A stretch of DNA of 64,000 bases from an uncultured Pseudomonadota bacterium. GTDB taxonomy: Bacteria > Pseudomonadota > Gammaproteobacteria > Methylococcales > Methylomonadaceae. Shown here one piece after another: positions 50,386 through 60,084 of the stretch. The notes below the pieces were generated by a model. The model saw only the letters and a program-made list of their open reading frames with translations, did no database searches and had not been told where the DNA came from. A program made the position numbers and the translations under genes. Location: contig CAIYSZ010000057.1 of NCBI GenBank assembly GCA_903928965.1, positions 35,935 to 99,934 on the forward strand. The letters are read 5' to 3'. Numbering within the stretch: position 1 is the stretch's first letter; the number at the start of each line of letters is the position of its first letter.

Positions 50386-51705
50386 TTACTCCTCGACGAA
50401 GGCGCGGTTGAAGGTTTGGGTAATCGGCTTGGTCAGGTATTGCATCATGGTGCGTTCGCCGGTTTTGATCATGACCTCCACCGGCATGCCCGGCAATAAG
50501 GCTAGGTGAGACATTTTTTGCTGGCTTTCCGGAGTCAATTCGATTTGCGCTTGATAATAAGCCGAGCCGCTGCGTTCATCCACCACCCGGTCGGCGGATA
50601 GGTTGATGACTTTGCCTTCGATGGAGGGCAGATCGGCTTGCTTGAAGCCGGGAAAACGCACCTCGGCCAGCATGCCAAGATTGACTTTGTCTACATCCAT
50701 CACCGAGACTTGCGCATCTATGATTAATTCTTCTTCTTGCGGCACGATTTCTAGAATCGGGCCGCCGGGAGGCAGGACCCCGCCCAGCGTGTGCACCGTT
50801 AGGCCCATGACGCGGCCGGGAACCGGAGCTTTGATTTCCACGCGCTGCATTTTGTCTTGCGAGGCCAGCAGGCGTTGATTGACCTCATAAAGTTCGGATT
50901 GGGTTTGATTCAGCCGGGCGCTGACGTCTTCCTGGAATTTTTGCTCCAGTTGCAGGATTTTCAGCCGATTTTCGCCTAGTTGAATTTCCGCCCCGGCGAT
51001 GTCCGCGGTTAGGGAGGCGATTTCGCCCAAGTTGTTTTGATAATTGCGCTGCAATTCGCGCAAGCGCAATTTGTCGGCGTAGCCGGAGGACAGTAATTCC
51101 TCCCAATCCTTGATTTCCTCGCTGTAGGACGCGACTAGAACCTGCTTGCTGGCGCGCACGGCCTGCATGCCGGAAATTTTGCTTTTCAGCAGACTGAGTT
51201 GCTGTTTGAAAATTTCGATTTCCCCTTCATGGGATTGTTTGCGGGCTTGAAACAAGGCCAGTTCGTTTTTTCTGGCATCCAGGCAGCGCTTATCGGCGGA
51301 GTTCAGCAACTCGGGAGGAAAGCGCGGGGCCGGCAGGCGGTCGCGTTCGGCTTCCAGACGGGCGAGTTGCGCGCTCAGGCTGATGAATTGACCGCGCGCC
51401 GTTTCCAGCACGGCTTTATTTTCGGTGGCGTCCAGTACCAGTAACAAATCGCCTTCCCGCACCCAATCGCCGTCCTTGACCAGTAATTGGCTGACGATGC
51501 CGCCTTCGCGGTGTTGCACGGTTTTTTTGTGGGATTTGACGGTAATAAAGCCGGGAGCGACGGCGGCGCTGTCCAGCGGCGCGAATCCGGCCCAAATGCC
51601 GAACACGCCGACGGTCAGCAGCAAGACCAGCAAGCCGATGAGGCGGATAGGGCGGTCGTCGGTCAATAAGGCGTGAGGGTGGCGGTTGGGCGAGTTCGGG
51701 GACAT
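50386..51705 (-). CDS. HlyD family type I secretion periplasmic adaptor
   Basis: GFGIWAGFAPLDSAAVAPGFITVKSHKKTVQHREGGIVSQLLVKDGDWVREGDLLLVLD; C-terminal MPVEVMIKTGERTMMQYLTKPI. Confidence 0.95.
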   Translation of the reverse strand: MSPNSPNRHPHALLTDDRPIRLIGLLVLLLTVGVFGIWAGFAPLDSAAVAPGFITVKSHKKTVQHREGGIVSQLLVKDGDWVREGDLLLVLDATENKAVLETARGQFISLSAQLARLEAERDRLPAPRFPPELLNSADKRCLDARKNELALFQARKQSHEGEIEIFKQQLSLLKSKISGMQAVRASKQVLVASYSEEIKDWEELLSSGYADKLRLRELQRNYQNNLGEIASLTADIAGAEIQLGENRLKILQLEQKFQEDVSARLNQTQSELYEVNQRLLASQDKMQRVEIKAPVPGRVMGLTVHTLGGVLPPGGPILEIVPQEEELIIDAQVSVMDVDKVNLGMLAEVRFPGFKQADLPSIEGKVINLSADRVVDERSGSAYYQAQIELTPESQQKMSHLALLPGMPVEVMIKTGERTMMQYLTKPITQTFNRAFVEE

Positions 51706-51726
51706 GAGTTTTTGTTGTGCGCGGTT

Positions 51727-53418
51727 TTAGGCGGTGGCGGGTTGAGGTTGGTTTTTTTGCAGGTGGGCGATTACCAAATCTTTTCTGCCGTAGACCACTA
51801 ATTCTCCGTCGTTTAAAACTAAGAGCTTACTCACGTGATTAAGAATGTTGTGGCGGTGGGTGACCACGATCACCGTGGCCTGGCGTTCCCGCAGGCGGTT
51901 GATTGAGTTGGCCAGCGCTTGCTCGCCTTGTTCGTCCAAATTGGAGTTGGGTTCGTCCAGCACCACCAGTACCGGTTCTCCGTAAAGCGCGCGGGCCAGG
52001 CCTATGCGTTGACGCTGGCCGCCGGACAGCACGCCGCCTTGCGCGCCGATGATGGTGTCGTAACCGTCCGGCAGGCGCAGAATCAGATCGTGGACGTCGG
52101 CCATTTTGGCGGCGGCGACGACTTTTTCCGGGTCTATGTCGCCGAAGCGGGCGATGTTTTCGCCGATGCTGCCTTCAAACAATTCTATATCTTGCGGCAG
52201 GTAGCCGATATAAGGGCCAAGCTGGTCGCGGTTCCAGGCGAAGATTTCCGCGCCGTCCAAACGGATTTTTCCGCTGGCGGTCGGCCACACGCCCAGCAAG
52301 GCGCGGGAAAGCGTGGATTTTCCGGCTCCGCTGGGACCCAACACGCCGAGGATATCGCCGCGTTCTATGGTCAAGCTCAGATTCTTGATCGCCGGTGTTT
52401 TGGCGCCCGGCGGAATGATGCTGGCGTTTTCAATTTGTATTTCCCCTCTTGGCGGCGGCAAGGGCATTTTTTCCGCCGGGGCCGGAGTGCGCAGCAGCTC
52501 TTGCAGACGGGCGTATTGGCCGCGGGCGTTGATGAAGCCTTTCCAAACGCCGATAATCATGTCGATCGGCGCCAGCGCGCGTCCTAATAGAATTGAGCCG
52601 GCAATCATAAAGCCGGGCGTGATTTCGCGTTCGATGACTAGATAGGCGCCGAGACCGAGGATGAGCGATTGCGAGGTGAGGCGGAATATCTTGGACACGG
52701 CGGCGATTAGGCCGGCGCGCGAGCTGACCGCCGATTGCAATTCCAGCACTTGATAGGCGGTGTCGCTCCAGCGACGCCGCACTTGGCGCAGCATGCCCAT
52801 GGCTTCAATGACTTCGGCGTTGCGTAGGTTGCGGCCGACTTGGGCGCGGCCGGCCAGGGCCACCCGGTTGGCTTCTTCCAGCATGCCGGCGGTGGCTTTT
52901 TCGTTGATAATGGCTATGGCGACCAATATCGCGCCCGTTATCACGGAAAACCAGCCGTACCAGGGGTGAAAAGCGAATAGCAGCGCGATGTAAAACGGCA
53001 TCCACGGTGCGTCGAAAAAAGCGAATAGGCCGTTGCCGGTCAGGAATTGCCTGAGTCCGGTCAGGTCTTCCAGCGCTTGTCCGCCGCCGCGCCCGCTGTA
53101 AAGCGCGTGTTGAAAGGCGATGCCGAAGATGCGTTCGTTCAACAGGGTTTCCAGGCGGGCGCTGACCCGCACCAGGATTTGGGAGCGTACCCACTCCAGC
53201 AAGCCCATGGTAATGAAAACAAAGAAAATAATCAGCGACAGCATCAGCAATGTGGCGTGGTTGCCGGTGGCCACCACGCGGTCATAGATTTGTAGCATGT
53301 AAAGCGATGGCGCCAACATCAAGATATTGATGACCATGCTGAAACCCGCCGCGGACAAAAAAGCGCCCTTGCACAATGATAAAGCGCGTTCCAGGTCGGA
53401 TTTGGTTTGAATTTTCAT
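51727..53418 (-). CDS. Type I secretion ABC permease/ATPase (PrtD-like)
   Basis: VLGPSGAGKSTLSRALLG Walker A, LSGGQRQRIGLARALYGEPVLVVLDEPNSNLD; six-TM N-terminal domain. Confidence 0.95.
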   Translation of the reverse strand: MKIQTKSDLERALSLCKGAFLSAAGFSMVINILMLAPSLYMLQIYDRVVATGNHATLLMLSLIIFFVFITMGLLEWVRSQILVRVSARLETLLNERIFGIAFQHALYSGRGGGQALEDLTGLRQFLTGNGLFAFFDAPWMPFYIALLFAFHPWYGWFSVITGAILVAIAIINEKATAGMLEEANRVALAGRAQVGRNLRNAEVIEAMGMLRQVRRRWSDTAYQVLELQSAVSSRAGLIAAVSKIFRLTSQSLILGLGAYLVIEREITPGFMIAGSILLGRALAPIDMIIGVWKGFINARGQYARLQELLRTPAPAEKMPLPPPRGEIQIENASIIPPGAKTPAIKNLSLTIERGDILGVLGPSGAGKSTLSRALLGVWPTASGKIRLDGAEIFAWNRDQLGPYIGYLPQDIELFEGSIGENIARFGDIDPEKVVAAAKMADVHDLILRLPDGYDTIIGAQGGVLSGGQRQRIGLARALYGEPVLVVLDEPNSNLDEQGEQALANSINRLRERQATVIVVTHRHNILNHVSKLLVLNDGELVVYGRKDLVIAHLQKNQPQPATA

Positions 53419-53645
53419 TGGCTGATCCCTGTTTTAGCCAAACGTGAGAGCGATAACCGAAGCGGGCCGCGGATGCTAAAAGTATACTATTCTACGGTGA
53501 ATTTGAACGGATTGCACGGCTAGTTGGTTGCGGAAAATAAGTTATTTATGTTACCTGCGTCCCATGATTTTACCAAGTCTTTCCGGAGCGGGCGGCGCGG
53601 CTAGGGGCTTGACCGAATAATAGCCTGCCTCTGTTAGCCGCGTGA

Positions 53646-53867
53646 TCAAGGCGATTGGTCGTCCGTCGGCGCGCCGGATTCTGGAGCGTCAAGGTCCTCG
53701 AATGCCGGTTCGCCGGGAATCTTGAAGGATTCGGAAGCCCAGTCGCCAAGGTCTATCAAGCGGCAGCGCTCGCTGCAAAACGGGAACGGCGAGCCAGCGC
53801 CCCAGCGCGCCGGTTTTCGGCAGCGCGGACACGGAACTTCCAGCGGGTTTGGCGGCGTTTCGCTCAA
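53646..53867 (-). CDS. yacG: DNA gyrase inhibitor YacG
   Basis: [44 protein letters not shown]. Confidence 0.95.
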   Translation of the reverse strand: MSETPPNPLEVPCPRCRKPARWGAGSPFPFCSERCRLIDLGDWASESFKIPGEPAFEDLDAPESGAPTDDQSP

Positions 53868-54634
53868 AATATGCAGCGGGTTAGTAGAAAGCTCACGTCT
53901 TCGCTAACTTGGCTCGGCCGACTTTCGTCGCTGGACGGTTTCATAAAGCGAACGCTGAAACGGTGCCTGCCGCCGCTGATTTCGGCAAAGCAGCTGGCTT
54001 GGCGCGGCAGCGAGACGCGCAATAATTGCACCGGATGGCTTTTATCCAGGGCGAGTTGAAAGAAGCCGGCCGCGGCGGTTTCTTGCGTCGGTACGCTGCT
54101 TTGCCGAATGTAGCTCAGGATGAGGTCTATGGCGATGCGGATATCGTTAAACGGTTGCGTCCAGCGCTCCACGTCTTTTTGCTGCTCCGCCGGGTCTTGC
54201 TCCAGCCAATAATGAAACGCCGGCAAATCGAAGGAGCAACTGCCGCCTGGGATGGAGTTGCGCTGCGAAATGCTTTGAAACAAGTCGCTTTCCATTACCC
54301 GGATGCCGATGCGTCCGTTGGTGCCGTACAAGGTGCGGCTAGCTTGATTCAATTCGGCCAAGGTCAGCGTCAATTTGTCTTTATCCACCCCCGGACTGTT
54401 GGCCAGCATGTTGAACGCTTTGGTTTGCCGGTCCAGTTCCTTGATCAGCTCGGATTTTAAATCGCTACGGCTAAAAATCGTCAATATGTCCAGCAGAACA
54501 TCAATGACCGCGCGTTTGTCAAAAACGGAATGCCTCGCCATGAAATGGTCAAGCTGTTGAAACAGTTGCTCTAGCCGCATGAAGACTCGAATTCGTTCAT
54601 TAAGCGGGAATTCGTAAGTGGTATATGTGTTCAA
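53864..54634 (-). CDS. zapD: Cell division protein ZapD
   Basis: [26 protein letters not shown]...[20 protein letters not shown]; overlaps yacG and coaE. Confidence 0.94.
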   Translation of the reverse strand: MNTYTTYEFPLNERIRVFMRLEQLFQQLDHFMARHSVFDKRAVIDVLLDILTIFSRSDLKSELIKELDRQTKAFNMLANSPGVDKDKLTLTLAELNQASRTLYGTNGRIGIRVMESDLFQSISQRNSIPGGSCSFDLPAFHYWLEQDPAEQQKDVERWTQPFNDIRIAIDLILSYIRQSSVPTQETAAAGFFQLALDKSHPVQLLRVSLPRQASCFAEISGGRHRFSVRFMKPSSDESRPSQVSEDVSFLLTRCIF

Positions 54635-55242
54635 GCCGATGATGTCCTAACCGAGGCTAATGATTTATAAAATTGGTGTAGATTTTGAACTTGTTCCGCA
54701 AGATGTGCAATAGAGTTCGAATTGTCGATCACGTCGTCCGCCATCGCCAGACGCCGCCGCCTAGGCATCTGGCTCTGAATAATGCGTCTGGCTTGCCGCC
54801 AATCGACGCCGTCGCGTTGCAATACACGGGCCAATTGCTGCTTTAGCGGGCAATCGATCACTAATACTCTATCCGCCAATCCGGCCGGAGCCGTTTCCAA
54901 CAACAGTGGCGCGGCAATAATACAATATATCCCTTGCGCTTGCGGAATTTCCTCGGCTATTTTTGCGTAGATCAATGGGTGCATCACGCTGTCCAAATTC
55001 CGGCGCTTGTTCGGGTCCGAGAATATCATTTGCCGCAGTTCGGCTCGCTTGAGATGGCCGGCGGCGTCCAATACGCCGTCGCCGAACAATGCAGCCAGCC
55101 GCGCCACGGCCGGCGCTCCCGGTTGCAACAGGTCGCGGGCGATCAGGTCGGCGTCGATAATCGCCGCGCCCAGTTCGTCGAACATCCGGCAAGCGGTTGA
55201 TTTGCCGGAGCCCACGCCGCCGGTGAGGCCGATTTTCAACAT
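54631..55242 (-). CDS. coaE: Dephospho-CoA kinase
   Basis: KIGLTGGVGSGKSTACRMFDELGAAIIDADLIARDLLQPG. Confidence 0.96.
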   Translation of the reverse strand: MLKIGLTGGVGSGKSTACRMFDELGAAIIDADLIARDLLQPGAPAVARLAALFGDGVLDAAGHLKRAELRQMIFSDPNKRRNLDSVMHPLIYAKIAEEIPQAQGIYCIIAAPLLLETAPAGLADRVLVIDCPLKQQLARVLQRDGVDWRQARRIIQSQMPRRRRLAMADDVIDNSNSIAHLAEQVQNLHQFYKSLASVRTSSA

Positions 55243-55293
55243 TGCGCGTCAACCGAATCAGTCATAGGCCGACATAATCACAAGTCAAACTAA

Positions 55294-56058
55294 TCACAAG
55301 CCGACCCAATCAAAATAATATTCGTTCAAACGGTCGCCGCAGAACATGGCCAACCAACCGGCAGCCGCCAGATAAGGTCCGAACGGCATGGCTTGGCCTG
55401 GGGCGAGCTGGTTGCGCCATATCAACGCCAGCCCCGCCAAGCCGCCGCCAAGCGAAGCAAGGAATATGATTTGCGGCAAATAGGCCCAGCCTAGCCAAGC
55501 TCCGCACATGGCTAGCAGTTTGAAATCGCCATACCCCATGCCTTCCTTGCCGGTCAAAGCCAGAAAGGTTTTATAGACCGACCAGAGGCTTAAATATCCG
55601 GCCGCCGCGCCGATAATCGCATCCCGGCTGTCCGCGAATAGATGAAACAGCGACAGTAATAATCCCAGCCATAGCATCGGCATGGTCAGATGATCGGGCA
55701 ATAATTGCCGTTCACTATCGATAAAAGCCAGCGCCAGAAGAGCCCAGGTATAAATCAACGCCGCCAACGCGGCCGGACTTTGCCCAAAACGCCAAGCCGC
55801 CGCGGCGGAACCCAGCGCGGCCAGAAAGATTACCACGGGATAGCGGCGTCCCGGCGCGCGGCTAGGCGGCGCTTCGTCCGCCGTTGCGGGCGGGGGCAAT
55901 TGTAAATAGTCATAACATTCCAGCCGCCAATCGCGCTGAAGGCGCGCGGGCAGCCAATCGATCAATGCGTTCAAGCCGACGCCGGCCGCGCAGCCCAAGG
56001 CTCCGCACAGGAGGATGAATTGGCCGGTGGCCGCTGGCGGCGCTTGTATTAACGACAT
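55294..56058 (-). CDS. pilD: A24 family prepilin peptidase
   Basis: LALAFIDSERQLLPDHLTMPMLWLGLL and GKEGMGYGDFKLLAMCGAWLG; adjacent to coaE. Confidence 0.88.
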   Translation of the reverse strand: MSLIQAPPAATGQFILLCGALGCAAGVGLNALIDWLPARLQRDWRLECYDYLQLPPPATADEAPPSRAPGRRYPVVIFLAALGSAAAAWRFGQSPAALAALIYTWALLALAFIDSERQLLPDHLTMPMLWLGLLLSLFHLFADSRDAIIGAAAGYLSLWSVYKTFLALTGKEGMGYGDFKLLAMCGAWLGWAYLPQIIFLASLGGGLAGLALIWRNQLAPGQAMPFGPYLAAAGWLAMFCGDRLNEYYFDWVGL

Positions 56059-56065
56059 AGTTTTT

Positions 56066-56857
56066 CTAGGCGGTGGTTTTTTGCGCCGCCGCCCAGCGCG
56101 CTAACAAGGCGAAATCGGACAAGCTCAGGGCTTCGGCGCGTAGGCCCGGGTCCAGCCCCAAGGCTTGCAGTTGCTCGGCGTTTACGCTTGGTTTCAGGGT
56201 ATTGCGCAAGGTCTTGCGCCGTTGCGAAAAGGCGCGGGTCACTAATTCTTGAAACAGCGGCAAGTCCCCGACTTGCGCCGGCGGCGACGGGTGCGGGGTA
56301 AGACGGATAATGGCCGACATGACCTTAGGCACGGGATGAAAGCTTTCCGGCGGCACGTCGAACACGTATTCCGCCTGGCAAAAATAACGCGTCATCACGG
56401 TCAAACGACCGTATTGCTTGCATCCGGGTTCGGCGCATAAACGATCAACCACTTCTTTTTGCAGCATGAACAGCATATCGGCGATCAAATCGCTATATTC
56501 CAATAAGTGAAACAATAAGGGCGTCGAAATATTATAGGGTAGATTGCCGATAATTTTTAGTTTCTCGCCCGGTTTGGCTATGGAGCGGATGTCGAATGCC
56601 AGCGCATCGGCGTTATGCAAGGTGAAGTTTTCACGCGCCAAGAATCGGCGGCGTAAATGCGCGGCCAAGTCTCGATCCAGTTCAATGGCGTCCACTATCG
56701 CGCCGGTGTTGAGCAAGGGTTGCGTCAACGCGCCCAGGCCGGGGCCGATTTCCAGCCAATGTTCGCCGGGGCGCGGCCCGGCGCAAGCCAGGATTTGCTG
56801 AATAATCGAGGCATCTTGCAGAAAATTCTGGCCGAAGCGTTTACGGGCTTGATGCAT
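56066..56857 (-). CDS. rsmA: 16S rRNA (adenine1518/1519-N6)-dimethyltransferase
   Basis: RKRFGQNFLQDASIIQQIL, EIGPGLGALTQPLL, IIGNLPYNISTPLLFHLL. Confidence 0.96.
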   Translation of the reverse strand: MHQARKRFGQNFLQDASIIQQILACAGPRPGEHWLEIGPGLGALTQPLLNTGAIVDAIELDRDLAAHLRRRFLARENFTLHNADALAFDIRSIAKPGEKLKIIGNLPYNISTPLLFHLLEYSDLIADMLFMLQKEVVDRLCAEPGCKQYGRLTVMTRYFCQAEYVFDVPPESFHPVPKVMSAIIRLTPHPSPPAQVGDLPLFQELVTRAFSQRRKTLRNTLKPSVNAEQLQALGLDPGLRAEALSLSDFALLARWAAAQKTTA

Positions 56858-56918
56858 GAAGTCAAATTACCTTTAATTGAAGTGTAATGGGCGGCGATTT
56901 ATTTTCATGGCGCGGCCG

Positions 56919-57905
56919 CTAAGCGGCCCGCGCCATGTCAATGGCGGTTTGCAGCGCCAGGCGCAAGCTGCCGGCGTCGGCGCGTCCGGAGCCGGCCAAA
57001 TCCAGGGCCGCGCCGTGATCCACCGAGGCGCGGATGATGGGTAAGCCCAGGGTAATGTTGACTGCGTTGCCGAAGCCTTTGTATTTCAATACCGGCAGCC
57101 CTTGGTCGTGATACATGGCCAATACCGCGTCGGCTTGGCTCAGGTTTTTTTCGTTGAACAAGGTATCGGCCGGCAGCGGACCTATCAGCCGCATGCCTTG
57201 GCTTCGCAAAAAATCCAACGCCGGCTGGATGACGTCAATTTCCTCGCGCCCTAGATAGCCCCCTTCTCCTGCGTGCGGGTTTAGGCCGCAGACCAGGATT
57301 TTGGGATCGGGCAAGTCGAAACGGCGGCGTAAATCCGCGTGCAGGGTTTGCAACAGCCGGATCAAACCCGGCGTATTGATGGCGGCGCTAACCTGCGCCA
57401 ACGGTAAATGCGTGGTGGCCAAGGCGACCCGCAAGCCGGGGGTGGCCAGCATCATCACCGGTTCGCCGCCGGTAATGGCGGCGATGAATTCGGTATGTCC
57501 GGTAAAATCGACCCCGGCTTGATTGATGACCGCTTTATGCACCGGCCCGGTGACCATGGCGGCGAAATCCCGCCGCAAACAGCCTTGCACCGCCAGGCGT
57601 ATGGTTTGCAATACGTATGCGCTATTGGCCGGGTTCAATTGGCCGCAAACAGGCTCCGCCGCCAGGGCGACCGGGAGTACGCTCAAGCGGCCGGCGCGGT
57701 GCGGCGGAACTTGCTCGGAGTGTCGCAGGCAAGAAATTTCCAGCGGCAAGCCCAGCAAGCGGGCGCGGCTGGCGAGCAATTCCGGGTCGGCGATGGCGAG
57801 TAGCCGGCAATCCTGCTCTTGCCGCGCCAATTGCACGCACAGGTCCGGACCTATGCCGGCCGGTTCGCCAGGGGTCAGAGCTATGACGGGCTGGTTGCTT
57901 GGCAT
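56919..57905 (-). CDS. pdxA: 4-hydroxythreonine-4-phosphate dehydrogenase
   Basis: IALTPGEPAGIGPDL, VTGPVHKAVINQAGVDFTGHTEF, GLNPHAGEGGYLGREEIDVI, MYHDQGLPVLKYKGFG. Confidence 0.96.
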   Translation of the reverse strand: MPSNQPVIALTPGEPAGIGPDLCVQLARQEQDCRLLAIADPELLASRARLLGLPLEISCLRHSEQVPPHRAGRLSVLPVALAAEPVCGQLNPANSAYVLQTIRLAVQGCLRRDFAAMVTGPVHKAVINQAGVDFTGHTEFIAAITGGEPVMMLATPGLRVALATTHLPLAQVSAAINTPGLIRLLQTLHADLRRRFDLPDPKILVCGLNPHAGEGGYLGREEIDVIQPALDFLRSQGMRLIGPLPADTLFNEKNLSQADAVLAMYHDQGLPVLKYKGFGNAVNITLGLPIIRASVDHGAALDLAGSGRADAGSLRLALQTAIDMARAA

Positions 57906-58040
57906 AAACTTCGCTTGATTCAAAGTATTATTATAACAGCCGTAGGGATGTCAACGGCGCAATTGTAATTGAGCCAGCCTATTACCTTGGATTCCGCATT
58001 AAAATGGGGCGAATGTTTTTATGAGATGCAATGTTGCGCG

Positions 58041-58943
58041 ATGCCGGCAGAGTTAAATCATTTTAGTTTTCAATTTAAGGCCATGGGCACTTTGTGCGAG
58101 TTGCAATTTTTTTGCGCGAGCGCCGGGCAAGCGGAAAAATTGAGCCGCGACATTATTGCCGAAGTGCTGCGCTTGGAGGCTAAATATTCCCGTTACCGGG
58201 AGGATAGCTTGTTGAGCGAAATCAATCGCGCCGCCGCCGCCGGGGGGGCGGTGAACGTGGACGCGGAGACGGCGTTGCTATTGGATTATGCGCAAACCTG
58301 TTATCTGCAAAGCGACGGATTGTTCGATATCAGTTCGGGTTTACTGCGGCGGGCATGGAAGTTTCGCGAACAGCGTTTGCCCGGCCAAGCTGAAATAGAT
58401 GACTTGCTGGAGCGCATAGGCTGGTCTAAATTGGAATGGCGGCCGCCGGCGCTACGGTTTTTACAGCCGGGGATGGAGTTGGATTTTGGCGGCGTGGTCA
58501 AGGAATACGCGGTGGACCGGGCGGCGAATCTGTGCCGCGCCGCGGGGGTGCGGCGGGCGTTGGTGAATCTGGGCGGCGATTTGTGCATGGTGGGGCCGCG
58601 CGGCGACGGTCAGCCTTGGATAGTCGGCATAAGCCATCCGCGCCGGCCGGAAGACGTGTTGACTAATCTGGCGGTGACTCGCGGCGCGGTGGCTTACAGC
58701 GGCGATTATCAGCGGTGCATGATGATAGACGGCGTGCGTTATGCGCATGTATTGAATCCGAAAACCGGTTGGCCGGTGCGCTATTTGGCCGGCGTGGCGG
58801 TGATCGGCGATCAGTGCGTGGTGGCCGGCAGCGCCACGACCATAGCCATGCTCAAGGAGCGCGAGGGCCCGGCTTGGCTGCGCGAGTTGGGTTTGCCGCA
58901 CATCTGGATGGATGAGCATGGACGTATCGGCGGCGATTTATAA
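58041..58943 (+). CDS. apbE: FAD:protein FMN transferase ApbE
   Basis: FKAMGTLCELQFFC, ALVNLGGDLCMVGPRGDGQPWIVGISHP, VLNPKTGWPV; start uncertain (track ORF begins 57969). Confidence 0.9.
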   Translation: MPAELNHFSFQFKAMGTLCELQFFCASAGQAEKLSRDIIAEVLRLEAKYSRYREDSLLSEINRAAAAGGAVNVDAETALLLDYAQTCYLQSDGLFDISSGLLRRAWKFREQRLPGQAEIDDLLERIGWSKLEWRPPALRFLQPGMELDFGGVVKEYAVDRAANLCRAAGVRRALVNLGGDLCMVGPRGDGQPWIVGISHPRRPEDVLTNLAVTRGAVAYSGDYQRCMMIDGVRYAHVLNPKTGWPVRYLAGVAVIGDQCVVAGSATTIAMLKEREGPAWLRELGLPHIWMDEHGRIGGDL

Positions 58944-59029
58944 GCATATTTTTGCAAGACGAGCCGGCCGAAACGGCGGCAATGCCGTAGAATAAACCTA
59001 ATCCACTAGCCTGAACGGAGTTGATCGAA

Positions 59030-59644
59030 GTGTTTGAAATTTTGCGAAGCGGCGGCTGGATGATGGCGCCGATTTTATTGTGTTCGGTGGCGGCCATGGC
59101 CATTATCCTAGAGCGCTTGTGGGCGCTACAGCGCAATCGCATTATTCCGGCCGAATTGGTGGCGCATATCTGGCGATTGCATCAAGACGGTTTGCTGGAC
59201 GACGGCGCGATCAAGCAAATCAAAATTTGCTCGCCGCTGGGGCGGATTTTGGCCGCCGGTTTGCTGAACCGCAAATACGGCCGGGAAATGATGAAAACCA
59301 GCATAGAGGAAGTAGGCCGGCAGGTGACCCACGAATTGGAGCGTTATTTGAACGCGCTGGGCAGCATCGCCGCCGTCACTCCGCTGTTGGGTTTGTTAGG
59401 CACGGTGGACGGCATTATCCGGGTGTTTTCCGGCATCGCCGCTTCGGGCTTGGGCGATCCGGCGGTATTGAGCCAAGGCATTTCGGAGGCGCTGATTTGC
59501 ACGGCGGCCGGCTTGACCACGGCGATACCGAGCTTGTTTTTTCACCGTTATTTTGAGCGTTTGGTGGACGATCATGTGGTGCGCATGGAGGAAGAGGCTT
59601 TGCGCCTGATTGATTTCATGCAGGGCGACCGGGAGGCGGGCTGA
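59030..59644 (+). CDS. exbB: MotA/TolQ/ExbB proton channel family protein
   Basis: ATPLLGLLGTVDGIIRVF-type motif (AVTPLLGLLGTVDGIIRVFSGIA); likely GTG start at 59030 with ACGGAG RBS. Confidence 0.9.
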   Translation: MFEILRSGGWMMAPILLCSVAAMAIILERLWALQRNRIIPAELVAHIWRLHQDGLLDDGAIKQIKICSPLGRILAAGLLNRKYGREMMKTSIEEVGRQVTHELERYLNALGSIAAVTPLLGLLGTVDGIIRVFSGIAASGLGDPAVLSQGISEALICTAAGLTTAIPSLFFHRYFERLVDDHVVRMEEEALRLIDFMQGDREAG

Positions 59645-60084
59645 TGCAGTTTCGGCGCAAGCGCCGCGCGGCGGTGGACATTGGTTTGATTCCAATGATA
59701 GACGTATTGCTGGTGCTGCTGTTTTTTTTCATGTTGGCGACTACTTTTCGCCAGCATACCGATTTGAAAATTCAATTGCCCAGCGCCGGGGGCGCGGCGT
59801 CGCCGAAATCGCCCGCGGTCAATTTATTTATCGACGCCGCCGGGGAGTACGCCTTGTCCACGCCTGAGGAGGATAAGGCGCGGCCGGTATCGCCGCCCAG
59901 CGGTCCCGGATTGCGGGCGGCGCTGGCCCAAATGCCGGCGGGCTGGCGGGATGCGCCGTTTATCATCAACGCCGATGCCAAAACGCCGCATCAAGCGGTT
60001 ATCACCGCCTTGGAGGCGGCTGGGCAAAGCGGTTTTGTGCAAATTACCTTTGCTACCCGGCCCGAAGCGGGAGGCGTTCAATGA
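59644..60084 (+). CDS. exbD: ExbD/TolR family biopolymer transport protein
   Basis: VDIGLIPMIDVLLVLLFFFMLATTF; ATG overlaps exbB stop. Confidence 0.92.
   Translation: MQFRRKRRAAVDIGLIPMIDVLLVLLFFFMLATTFRQHTDLKIQLPSAGGAASPKSPAVNLFIDAAGEYALSTPEEDKARPVSPPSGPGLRAALAQMPAGWRDAPFIINADAKTPHQAVITALEAAGQSGFVQITFATRPEAGGVQ

Noticed and set aside
51919-52587. 222-aa ORF on the plus strand
   Set aside because: Antisense to the T1SS ABC gene; no domain, shadow ORF.
56906-56937. Near-perfect palindrome CATGGCGCGGCCGCTAAGCGGCCCGCGCCATG at the pdxA stop
   Set aside because: No downstream U-tract on either strand and GC-rich coding context; not enough to call a terminator or operator.
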